The translations under genes were made by a program, and so were the position numbers. A stretch of DNA of 64,000 nt from Channa striata (lineage: Eukaryota > Chordata > Actinopteri > Anabantiformes > Channidae): contig CM065168.1 of the NCBI GenBank assembly GCA_033026295.1, positions 37,832,875 to 37,896,874 on the forward strand. The letters run 5' to 3'. Below, in pieces: positions 34,301 through 46,300 of the stretch. The notes below the pieces were generated by a model. It did no database searches, was not told the DNA's origin, and saw nothing but the letters and a program-made list of their open reading frames with translations. The stretch's first letter is position 1. Each line of letters opens with the position of its first letter.

Positions 34301-37300
34301 GTTGGTTCAGTTGTGGTTGTTGTTAGTGTCTCAGTTGTTGTGGTCGTGGGAGTTTCAGTTGTAGTGGTTGTTTCAGTTGTGGTGGTTGTTGGTGTCTCAG
34401 TTGTTATGGTTTTGGGAGTTTCCGTTGTGGTGGTTGTTTCAGATGTTGTTGTCGGAGTTGCAGTTGTGGTGGGTGTTTCAGTTGTGGTTGTTGTTGGTGT
34501 ATCGGTTGTGGTTGATGTTGGTGTGTCAGATGGTGTGGTCTTAGGAGTTTCAGTTGTGGTCGTTGTTACATATGTGGTTGTTGTTAGTGTATCAATTGTT
34601 GTTGGTTCATTTGTGGTTGTTGTTGGTATCTCAGTTGTTGTGGTTGTTGGAGTTTCCGTTGTGGTTGTTTTTGGTGTCTCAGTTGTTGTGGTTGTTGTGG
34701 GAGTTTCAGTTGTGGTTGTTGTTGTGGGGGTCTCAGTTGTGGTTGTTGTGGCTGTCTCGGTTGTAGTTGTTGTTTCAGTTGTTGTAGCTGTGTCAGTTGT
34801 TGTGGATGTTGTGGGAGTTTCAGTTGTCGTTGTTGGTGTGTCAGTTGTAGTTGTTTCAGTCGTTGTTGTTGTTGGTTCAGCTGTGGTTGTTGTTGGTGTC
34901 TCAGTTGTTGTGGTTGTGGGAGTTTCAGTTGTGGCAGTGGTTTCAGATGTGGTTGTTGTTGGTGTATCAATTGTTGTTGGTTCATTTGTGGTTGTTGTTG
35001 GTATCTCAGTTGTTGTGGTTGTGGGAGTTTCCGTTGTGGTTGTTTTTGGTGTCTCAGTTGTAGTTGTCTCAGTTGTTGTGGGAGTTTCACTTGTGGTTGT
35101 GTTTGTGGGGGTCTCAGTTGTGGTTGTTGTGGCTTTCTCGGTTGTAGTTGTTGTTTCAGTTGTTGTAGGTGTGTCAGTTTTTGTGGTTGTTGTGGGAGTT
35201 TCAGTTGTGGTGTTTGGTGTGTCAGTTGTAGTTGTTTCAGTCGTGGTTGTTGTGGGTGTCTCTGTGGTTGTGGTGGTTGTGGGAATTTCAGTTGTGGTGG
35301 TTGTTTGAGATGTGGTGGTTGTTTCAGTTGTGGTTGTTGTGGGTGTGTCTGTGGTTGTGGTGGTCGTTTCAGTTGTGGTTGTTGTTGGTGTCTCTGTGAT
35401 TGTGGTTGATGTTTCAGTTGTGGTTGTTGCTGGCGTGTCAGTTGTGGTTGTTGTTGGTGTCTCGGTGATTGTGGTTGTTGTTTCAGTTGTGGTGGTCGTT
35501 GGTGTCTCAGTGGTTGTCGTTGTTTCAGTTGTGGTTGATGTTAGTGTGTCAGTTGTGGTTGTTGCTGGTGTATCAGTTGTAATTGCTGGTTCAGTTGTGG
35601 TTTTTGTTTGTGTGTCAGTTGTTGTTGGTTCAGTTGTGGTGGTTGTTGGTGTCTCAGTTGTTGTCGTCGTGGGAGTTTCAGTTGTGGTGGTTGTTTCAGT
35701 TGTGGTGGTTGTTGGTGTCTCAGTTGTTGTAATTGTTGGAGTTTCAGTTGTGGTGGTTGTTTCAGATGTCGTTGTGGTGGTTGTTGTGGGTGTTTCTGTT
35801 GTGGTGGTTGTTTGAGTTGTAATTGTTGTTGTTTGTGTTTCAGTTGTGGTTGTTCTTGGTGTGTCAGTTGTTGGTTCATTTGTGGTTGTTGTTGGTATCT
35901 CAGTTGTTGTGGTTGTGGGAGTTTCCGTTGTGGTTGTTTTTGGTGTCTCAGTTGTTGTTGTTTCAGTTGTTGTAGGTGTGTCAGTTTTTGTGGTTGTTGT
36001 GGGAGTTTCAGTTGTGGTTGTTGGTGTGTCAGTTGTAGTTGTTTCAGTCGTGGTTGTTGTGGGTGTCTCTGTGGTTGTGGTGGTTGTTTCAGATGTGGTG
36101 GTTGTTTCAGTTGTGGGTGTGTCTGTGGTTGTGGTGGTCGTTTCAGTTGTGGTTGTTGTTGGTGTCTCGGTGATTGTGGTTGTTGTTTCAGTTGTGGTTG
36201 TTGTTGGTGTCACAGTGGTTGTTGTTGGAGTATCTGTTGTGATGGTTGTTTCAGTTGTGGTGGTTGTTGGTGTCTCAGTGGTTGTGGTTGTCTCAGTTGT
36301 CTCAGTTGTGGTTGTTTCAGTTGTGGTTGTTGTGGGTGTGTCAGTTGGAGTTGTTATTACAGTTGATGTTGTAGGTGTGTCAGTTGTGGTGGTTGTTGTG
36401 GGAGTTTCAATTGTGGTTGTTTCAGTTGTGGTTGATGTTGGTGTGTCAGTTGTAGTTGTTTCAGTTGTGGTTGTTGTGGGTGTGTCTGTGGGTCTGGTGG
36501 TTGTGGGAGTTTCAGTTGTGGTGGTTGTTGGTGTCTTTGTGGTTGTTGTTGGTGTCTCGGTGGTTGTGGTTTTTGTTGGCGTCACAGGTGTTGTGGTTGG
36601 TTCAGTTGTAGTTGTTGTTGGTGTCTCAGTTGTTGTGGTTGTGGGAGTTTCAGTTGTGGTGGTTGTTTCAGATGTGGTTGTGGGAGTGTCAGTTGTGGTG
36701 GGAGTTTCAGTTGTGGTTGATGTTGGTGTGTCAGTTGTGGTTGTTGGTGGTGTATCAGTTGTAATTGCTGGTTCAGTTGTGGTTGTTGTTTGTGTGTCAG
36801 TTGTTGTTGGTTCAGTTGTGGTTGTTGTTAGTGTCTCAGTTGTTGTGGTCGTGGGAGTTTCAGTTGTGGTGGTTGTTTCAGTTGTGGTGGTTGTTGGTGT
36901 CTCAGTTGTTATGGTTTTGGGAGTTTCCGTTGTGGTGGTTGTTTCAGATGTTGTTGTGGGAGTTGCAGTTGTTGTGGTTGTTTCAGTTGTGGTTGTTGTT
37001 GGTGTATCAGTTGTGGTTGATGTTGGTGTGTCAGATGGTGTGGTCTTAGGAGTTTCAGTTGTGGTCGTTGTTACATATGTGGTTGTTGTTGATGTCTCAG
37101 TTGTTGTGGGAGTTTCAGTTGTGGTGGTTGTTTCAATTGTAGTGGTTGTTTCAGTTGTGGTTGTTGTTGGTGTCTCCGTCGTGGTTGTTTGTGGTGTTTC
37201 AGTTGTAATTGCTGGTTCAGTTGTGGTTGTAGTTTGTGTCTCAGTTGTTGTGGTTGTGGGAGTTTCAGTTGTGGTGGTTGTTTCAGATGTGGTTGTGGAA

Positions 37301-40300
37301 GTGTCAGTTGTGGTGGGAGTTTCAATTGTGGTTGTTGTTGGTGTCTCAGTTGTTGGTTGAGTTGTGGTTGTTGTTGTTGTCTCAGTTGTTGTGGTTGTGA
37401 GAGTTTCCATTGTGGTGGTTGTTTCAGATGTGTTTGTGGGAGGTTCAGTCTTGGTGGTTGTTTCAGTTGTGGTTGTTGTTCCAGATGTCGTTGTGGGAGT
37501 TGCAGTTGTGGTGGTTGTTGTGGGTGTTTCTGTTGTGGTGGTTGTTTGGGTTGTAATTGTTGTTGTTTGTGTCTCAGTTGTTGATGGTTCAGCTGTGGTT
37601 GTTGTTGGTGTCTCAGTTGTTGTGGTTGTGGGAGTTTCAGTTGTGGCAGTGGTTTCAGATGTGGTTGTTGTTGGTGTATCAATTGTTGTTGGTTCATTTG
37701 TGGTTGTTGTTGGTATCTCAGTTGTTGTGGTTGTGGGAGTTTCCGTTGTGGTTGTTTTTGGTGTCTCAGTTGTTTCAGTTGTTGTAGGTGTGTCAGTTTT
37801 TGTGGTTGTTGTGGGAGTTTCAGTTGTGGTTGTTGGTGTGTCAGTTGTAGTTGTTTCAGTCGTGGTTGTTGTGTGTGTCTCTGTGGTTGTGGTGGTTGTG
37901 GGAATTTCAGTTGTGGTGGTTGTTTGAGATGTGGTGGTTTTTTCAGTTGTGGTTGTTGTTGGTGTCTCTGTGATTGTGGTTGATGTTTCAGTTGTGGTAG
38001 TTGCTGGTGTGTCAGTTGTGGTTGTTGTTGGTGTCTCGGTGATTGTGGTTGTTGTTTCAGTTGTGGTGGTTGTTGGTGTCTCAGTGGTTGTCGTTGTTTC
38101 AGTTGTGGTTGATGTTAGTGTGTCAGTTGTGGTTGTTGGTGGTGTATCAGTTGTAATTGCTGGTTCAGTTGTGGTTGTTGTTTGTGTCTCAGTTGTTGTC
38201 GTCGTGGGAGTTTCAGTTGTGGTGGTTGTTTCAGATGTTGTTGTGGGAGTTGCAGTTGTGGTGGTTGTTTCAGTTGTGGTTGTTGGTGTATCGGTTGTGG
38301 TTGTTGTTGGTGTGTCAGATGTTGTGGTCTTAGGAGTTTCAGTTGTGGTCGTTGTTACATATGAGGTTGTTGTTGGTGTATCAATTGTTGTTGGTTCATT
38401 TGTGGTTGTTGTTGGTATCTCAGTTTTTGTGGTTGTTGGAGTTTCCTTTGTGGTTGTTTTTGGGGTCTCAGTTGTAGTTGTCTCAGTTGTTGTGGTTGTT
38501 GTGGGAGTTTCAGTTGTGGTTTTTGTTGTGGGGGTCTCAGTTGTGGTTGTTGTGGGTGTGTCAGTTGGAGTTGTTATTACAGTTGATGTTGTAGGTGTGG
38601 TGGTTGTTGTGGGAGTTTCAATTGTGGTTGTTTCAGTTGTGGTTGATGTTGGTGTGTCAGTTGTAGTTGTTTCAGTTGTGGTTGTTGTGGGTGTCTCAGT
38701 TGTTGTGGTTGTGGGAGTTTCCATTGTGGCAGTGGTTTTAGATGTGGTTGTTGTTGGTGTATCAATTGTTGTTGGTTCATTTGTGGTTGTTGTTGGTATC
38801 TCAGTTGTTGTGGTTGTGGGAGTTTCCGTTGTGATTGTTTTTGGTGTCTCAGTTGTAGTTGTCTCAGTTGTTGTGGGAGTTTCACTTGTGGTTGTTGTTG
38901 TGGGGGTCTCAGTTGTGGTTGTTGTGGCTGTCTCGGTTATAGTTGTTGTGGTTGTTGTGGGAGTTTCAGTTGTGGTGGTTGGTGTGTCAGTTGTAGTTTT
39001 TTCAGTCGTGGTTGTTGTGGGTGTCTCTGTGGTTGTGGTGGTTGTGGGAATCTCAGTTGTGGTGGTTGTTTGAGATGTGGTGGTTGTTTCAGTTGTGGTT
39101 GTTGTGGGTGTGTCTGTGGTTGTGGTGGTCGTTTCAGTTGTGGTTGTTGTTGGTGTCTCTGTGATTGTGGTTGATGTTTCAGTTGTGGTTGTTGCTGGTG
39201 TGTCAATTGTGGTTGTTGTTGGTGTCTCGGTGATTGTGGTTGTTGTTTCAGTTGTGGTGGTTGTTGGTGTCTCAGTGGTTGTCATTGTTTCAGTTGTGGT
39301 TGATGTTAGTGTGTCAGTTGTGGTTGTTGGTGGTGTATCAGTTGTAATTGCTGGTTCAGTTGTGGTTGTTGTTTGTGTGTCAGTTGTTGTTGGTTCAGTT
39401 GTGGTGGTTGTTGGTTTCTCAGTTATTGTCGTCGTGGGAGTTTCAGTTGTGGTGGTTGTTTCAGTTGTGGTGGTTGTTGGTGTCTCAGTTGTTGTAATTG
39501 TTGGATTTTCAGTTGTGGTGGTTTTTTCAGATTTCGTTGTGGGAGTTTCAGTTGTGGTGGTTGTTGTGGGTGTTTCTGTTGTGGTGGTTGTTTGAGTTGT
39601 AATTGTTGTTGTTTGTGTCTCAGTTGTTGATGGTTCAGCTGTGGTTGTTGTTGGTGTCTCATTTGTTGTGGTTTTGGGAGTTTCAGTTGTGGCAGTGGTT
39701 TCAGATGTGGTTGTTGTTGGTGTATCAATTGTTGTTGGTTCATTTGTGGTTGTTGTTGGTATCTCAGTTGTTGTGGTTGTGGGAGTTTCCGTTGTGGTTG
39801 TTTTTGGTGTCTCAGTTGTTGTTGTTTCAGTTGTTGTAGGTGTGTCAGTTGTTGTGGTTGTTGTGGGAGTTTCAGTTGTGGTTGTTGGTGTGTCAGTTGT
39901 AGTTGTTTCAGTCGTGGTTGTTGTGGGTGTCTCTGTGGTTGTGGTGGTTGTGGGAATTTCAGTTGTGGTGGTTGTTTGAGATGTGGTGGTTGTTTCAGTT
40001 GTGGTTGTTGTGGGTGTGTCTGTGGTTGTGGTGGTCGTATCAGTTGTGGTTGTTGTTGGTGTCTCTGTGATTGTGGTTGATGTTTCAGTTGTGGTAGTTG
40101 CTGGTGTGTCAGTTGTGGTTGTTGTTGGTGTCTCGGTGATTGTGGTTGTTGTTTCAGTTGTGGTGGTTTTTGGTGTCTCAGTGGTTGTCGTTGTTTCAGT
40201 TGTGGTTGATGTTAGTGTGTCAGTTGTGGTTGTTGGTGGTGTATCAGTTGTAATTGCTGGTTCAGTTGTGGTTGTTGTTTGTGTGTTAGTTGTTGTTGGT

Positions 40301-43300
40301 TCAGTTGTGGTGGTTGTTGGTGTCTCAGTTGTTGTCGTCGTGGGAGTTTCAGTTGTGGTGGTTGTTTCAGATGTTGTTGTGGGAGTTGCAGTTGTGGTGG
40401 TTGTTTCAGTTGTGGTTGTTGTTGGTGTATCGGTTGTGGTTGTTGTTGGTGTGTCAGATGTTGTGGTCTTAGGAGTTTCAGTTGTGGTCGTTGTTACATA
40501 TGTGGTTGTTGTTGGTGTATCAATTGTTGTTGGTTCATTTGTGGTTGTTGGAGTTTCTGTTGTGGTTGTTTTTGGTGTCTCAGTTGTAGTTGTGTCAGTT
40601 GTTGTGGTTGTTGTGGGAGTTTCAGTTGTGGTTGTTGTTGTGGGGGTCTCAGTTGTGGTTGTTGTGGCTGTCTCGGTTGTAGTTGTTGTTTTAGTTGTTG
40701 TAGGTGTGTCAGTTGTTGTGGTTGTTGTGGGAGTTTCAGTTGTGGTTGTTGGTGTGTCAGATGTAGTTGTTTCAGTCGTGGTTGTTGTGGGTGTCTCTGT
40801 GGTTGTGGTGGTTGTGGGAATTTCAGTTGTGGTGGTTGTTTCAGATGTGGTGGTTGTTTCAGTTGTGGGTGTGTCTGTGGTTGTGGTGGTCGTTTCAGTT
40901 GTGGTTGTTGTTGGTGTCTCGGTGATTGTGGTTGTTGTTTCAGTTGTGGTTGTTGTTGGTGTCACAGTGGTTGTTGTTGGAGTATCTGTTGTGATGGTTG
41001 TTTCAGTTGTGGTGGTTGTTGGTGTCTCAGTGGTTGTGGTTGTCTCAGTTGTCTCAGTTGTGGTTGTTTCAGTTGTGGTTGTTGTGGGTGTGTCAGTTGG
41101 AGTTGTTATTACAGTTGATGTTGTAGGTGTGTCAGTTGTGGTGGTTGTTGTGGGAGTTTCAATTGTGATTGTTTCAGTTGTGGTTGTTGTAGGTGTGTCT
41201 GTGGGTCTGGTGGTTGTGGGAGTTTCAGTTGTGGTGGTTGTTGGTGTCTTTGTGGTTGTTGTTGGTGTCTCGGTGGTTGTGGTTTTTGTTGGCGTCACAG
41301 GTGTTGTGGTTGGTTCAGTTGTAGTTGTTGTTGGTGTCTCAGTTGTTGTGGTTGTGGGAGTTTCAGTTGTGGTGGTTGTTTCAGATGTGGTTGTGGGAGT
41401 GTCAGTTGTGGTGGGAGTTTCAGTTGTGGTTGATGTTGGTGTGTCAGTTGTGGTTGTTGGTGGTGTATCAGTTGTAATTGCTGGTTCAGTTGTGGTTGTT
41501 GTTTGTGTGTCAGTTGTTGTTGGTTCAGTTGTGGTTGTTGTTAGTGTCTCAGTTGTTGTGGTCGTGGGAGTTTCAGTTGTGGTGGTTGTTTCAGTTGTGG
41601 TGGTTGTTGGTGTCTCAGTTGTTATGGTTTTGGGAGTTTCCGTTGTGGTGGTTGTTTCAGATGTTGTTGTGGGAGTTGCAGTTGTGGTGGTTGTTTCAGT
41701 TGTGGTTGTTGTTGGTGTATCAGTTGTGGTTGATGTTGGTGTGTCAGATGGTGTGGTCTTAGGAGTTTCAGTTGTGGTCGTTGTTACATATGTGGTTGTT
41801 GTTGATGTCTCAGTTGTTGTGGGAGTTTCAGTTGTGGTGGTTGTTTCAATTGTAGTGGTTGTTTCAGTTGTGGTTGTTGTTGGTGTCTCCGTCGTGGTTG
41901 TTTGTGGTGTTTCAGTTGTAATTGCTGGTTCAGTTGTGGTTGTAGTTTGTGTCTCAGTTGTTGTGGTTGTGGGAGTTTCAGTTGTGGTGGTTGTTTCAGA
42001 TGTGGTTGTGGAAGTGTCAGTTGTGGTGGGAGTTTCAATTGTGGTGGTTGTTGGTGTCTCAGTTATTGTCGTCGTGGGAGTTTCAGTTGTGGTGGTTGTT
42101 TCAGTTGTGGTGGTTGTTGGTGTCTCAGTTGTTGTAATTGTTGGATTTTCAGTTGTGGTGGTTTTTTCAGATTTCGTTGTGGGAGTTTCAGTTGTGGTTG
42201 TTGTTGTGGGTGTTTCTGTTGTGGTGGTTGTTTGAGTTGTAATTGTTGTTGTTTGTGTCTCAGTTGTTGATGGTTCAGCTGTGGTTGTTGTTGGTGTCTC
42301 ATTTGTTGTGGTTTTGGGAGTTTCAGTTGTGGCAGTGGTTTCAGATGTGGTTGTTGTTGGTGTATCAATTGTTGTTGGTTCATTTGTGGTTGTTGTTGGT
42401 ATCTCAGTTGTTGTGGTTGTGGGAGTTTCCGTTGTGGTTGTTTTTGGTGTCTCAGTTGTTGTTGTTTCAGTTGTTGTAGGTGTGTCAGTTGTTGTGGTTG
42501 TTGTGGGAGTTTCAGTTGTGGTTGTTGGTGTGTCAGTTGTAGTTGTTTCAGTCGTGGTTGTTGTGGGTGTCTCTGTGGTTGTGGTGGTTGTGGGAATTTC
42601 AGTTGTGGTGGTTGTTTGAGATGTGGTGGTTGTTTCAGTTGTGGTTGTTGTGGGTGTGTCTGTGGTTGTGGTGGTCGTATCAGTTGTGGTTGTTGTTGGT
42701 GTCTCGGTGATTGTGGTTGTTGTTTCAGTTGTGGTGGTTTTTGGTGTCTCAGTGGTTGTCGTTGTTTCAGTTGTGGTTGATGTTAGTGTGTCAGTTGTGG
42801 TTGTTGGTGGTGTATCAGTTGTAATTGCTGGTTCAGTTGTGGTTGTTGTTTGTGTGTTAATTGTTGTTGGTTCAGTTGTGGTGGTTGTTGGTGTCTCAGT
42901 TGTTGTCGTCGTGGGAGTTTCAGTTGTGGTGGTTGTTTCAGATGTTGTTGTGGGAGTTGCAGTTGTGGTGGTTGTTTCAGTTGTGGTTGTTGTTGGTGTA
43001 TCGGTTGTGGTTGTTGTTGGTGTGTCAGATGTTGTGGTCTTAGGAGTTTCAGTTGTGGTCGTTGTTACATATGTGGTTGTTGTTGGTGTATCAATTGTTG
43101 TTGGTTCATTTGTGGTTGTTGTTGGTATCTCAGTTGTTGTGGTTGGAGTTTCCGTTGTGGTTGTTTTTGGTGTCTCAGTTGTTGTGGTTGTTGTGGGAGT
43201 TTCAGTTGTGGTTGTTGTTGTGGGGGTCTCAGTTGTGGTTGTTGTGGCTGTCTCGGTTGTAGTTGTTGTTTCAGTTGTTGTAGCTGTGTCAGTTGTTGTG

Positions 43301-46300
43301 GATGTTGTGGGAGGTTCAGTTGTCGTTGTTGGTGTGTCAGTTGTAGTTGTTTCAGTCGTTGTTGTTGTGGGTGTCTCTGATGTGGTGGTTGTAGTTGTTT
43401 CAGTTGCTGTTGTGGGTGTCCCTGTTATAGTTGTTATTACAGTTGATGTTGTAGGTATGTCAGTTGTTGTGGTTTTCTCATTTGTCTCAGTTGTGGTTGA
43501 TTCAGTTGTGGTTGTTGGTTGTGTATCAGTTGTAATTGCTGGTTCAGTTGTGGTTGTTGTTTGTGTGTCAGTTGTTGGTTCAGTTGTGGTTGTTGTTGGT
43601 GTCTCAGTTGTTGTGGTCGTGGGAGTTTCAGTTGTGGTGGTTGTTTCAGTTGTGGTGGTTGTTGGTGTCTCAGTTGGTATGGTTTTGGGAGTTTCAGTTG
43701 TGGTGGTTGTTTCAATTGTAGTGGTTGTTTCAGTTGTGGTTGTTGTGGGTGTGTCAGTTGTAGTTGATGTTTCAGTTGTTGTTGTTGTGGGTGTCTCCGT
43801 TGTGGTGGTTGTTGGTGTCTCAGTGGTTGTAGGTATTGTTGGTGTCTCAGGTGTGGTGGTTGTTTCAGTTGTGGGTGTCTCTGTGGTTGTGGGAGTTTCA
43901 GTTGTGGTTGTTTCAGTTGTGGTTTTTGTTGGTGTCACCGTTGTGGTTGTTTTTGGTATCTCAGTTGTAATTGCTGGTTCAGTTGTGGTTGTTGTTTGTG
44001 TGTCAGTTGTTGTTTGTTCAGTTGTGGTGGTTGTAGGTGTCTCAGTTGTTGTCGTCGTGGGAGTTTCAGTTGTGGTGGTTGTTGGTGTCTCAGTTGTTAT
44101 AATTGTTGGAGTTTCAGTTTTGGTGATTGTTTCAGTTGTGGTTTTTGTTGGTGTCTCCGTTGTGGTTGTTTGTGGTGTGTCAGTTGTAATTGCATTTTCA
44201 GTTGTGGTTGTTGTTTGTGTCTCAGTTGTTGCTGGTTCAGCTGTGGTAGTTGTTGGTTTCTCAGTTGTTGCGGTTGTGGGAGTTTCAGTTTTGGTGGTTG
44301 TTTCAGTTGTGGTTGTTGTTGGTGTCTCGGTCGTAGCGATTGTTGTAGTTTCAGTTGTGGCAGTGGTTTCAGATGTGGTTGTTGTTGGTGTATCAATTGT
44401 TGTTGGTTCATTTGTGGTTGTTGTTGGTATCTCAGTTGTTGTGGTTGTGGGAGTTTCCGTTGTGGTTGTTTTTGGTGTCTCAGTTGTAGTTGTCTCAGTT
44501 GTTGTGGTTGTTGTGGGGGTTTCAGTTGTGGTTGTTGTTGTGGGTGTCTCAGTTGTGGTTGTTGTGGGTGTCTCGGTTGTGGTTGTTTGTGGTGTGTCAG
44601 TTGTAATTGCTGGTTCAGTTGTGGTTGTTGTTTGTGTCTCAGTTGTTGTTGTTTCAGTGGTGGTTGTTGTTGGTGTCTCAGTTGTTGTGGTTGTGGGAGT
44701 TTCAGTTTTGGAGATTGTTTCAGTTGTGGTTGTTGTTGGTGTCTCGGTTGTTGCGATTGTTGTAGTTTCAGTTGTGGCAGTGGTTTCAGATGTGGTTGTT
44801 GTTGGTGTATCAATTGTTGTTGGTTCATTTTTTGTTGTTGTTGGTATCTCAGTTGTTGTGGTTGTGGGAGTTTCCGTTGTGGTTGTTTTTGGTGTCTCAG
44901 TTGTAGTTGTCTCAGTTGTTGTAATTGTTGTGGGGGTTTCAGTTGTGGTTGTTGTTGGTGTCTCAGTTGTGGTTGTTGTGGGTGTCTCGGTTGTAGTTGT
45001 TGTTTCAGTTGTAGTTGTTTCAATCGTGGTTGTTGTGGGTGTCTCTGATGTGGTGGTTGTGGTTGTTTCAGTGGTGGTTGTTGTGGGTGTCTCAGTGGTT
45101 GTGATTGTTATTGGTGTCTCAGTGGTTGTGGTTGTCTCACTTGTCTCAGTTGTGGTTGTTGTGGTTGTTTCAGTTGTGGTTGTTGTGGGTGTGTCAGTTG
45201 TAGTTGTTTCAGTTGCTGTTGTGGGTGTCTCTGTTATAGTTGTTATTACAGTTGATGTTGTAGGTGTGTCAATTGTTGTGGTTTTCTCATTTGTCTCAGT
45301 TGTGATGGTTTCAGTTGTGGTTGTTGGTGGTGTATCAGTTGTAATTGCTGGTTCAGTTGTGGTTGTTGTTTGTGTGTCAGTTGTTGTTGGTTCAGTTGTG
45401 GTTGTTGTTGGTGTCTCAGTTGTTGTGGTCGTGGGAGTTTCAGTTGTGGTGGTTGTTTCAGTTGTGGTGGTTGTTGGTGTCTCAGTTGGTATGGTTTTGG
45501 GAGTTTCCGTTGTGGTGGTTGTTTCAGATGTTGTTGTGGGAGTTGCAGTTGTGGTGGTTGTTTCAGTTGTGGTTGTTGTTGGTGTATCGGTTGTGGTTGT
45601 TGTTGGTGTTTCAGATGTTGCGGTCTTAGGAGTTTCAGTTGTGGTCGTTGTTACATATGTGGTTGTTGTTGATGTCTCAGTTGTTGTGGGAGTTTCAGTT
45701 GTGGTGGTTGTTTCAATTGTAGTGGTTGTTTCAGTTGTGGTTGTTGTTGGTGTCTCCGTTGTTGTTGTTGGTGTCTCAGTTGCTATGGGAGTTTCACTTG
45801 TGGTTGTTGTTTCAGATGTGGTTGTGAGAGTTTCAGTTTTGGTGGTAGTTTCACTTGTGGTTGTTGTTGGTGTCTTCGTTGTGGTTGTTTGTGGTGTTTC
45901 AGTTGTAATTGCTGGTTCAGTTGTGGCTGTTGTTGGTGTATCAATTGTTGTTGGTTCATTTGTGGTTGTGGTTGGTATCTCAGTTGTTGTGGTTTTTGGA
46001 GTTTCCGTTGTGGTTGTTTTTGGTGTCTCAGTTGTAGTTTTCTCAGTTGTTGTGGTTGTTGTGGGAGTTTCAGTTGTGGTTGTTGTTGTGGGGGTCTCAG
46101 TTGTGGTTGTTGTGGCTGTCTCGGTTGTAGTTGTTGGTTTCTCAGTTGTTGTGGTTGTTGTGGGAGATTCAGTTGTAGTTGTTTCAGTCGTGGTTGTTGT
46201 GGGTGTCTCTGTGGTTGTGGTGGTTGTGGGAATCTCAGTTGTGGTGGTTGTTTCAGATGTGGTGGTTGTTTCAGTTGTGGTTGTTGTGGGTGTGTCTGTG

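Noticed and set aside
44097..45023. Gln/Leu/Pro-rich minus-strand frames (QQPQLKQ-type) and similar ones at 2661-3110 and 47012-47633
   Set aside because: Alternative-frame shadows of the Thr/Pro/Glu exon. In gene A they mark where the frame has shifted, not separate genes.
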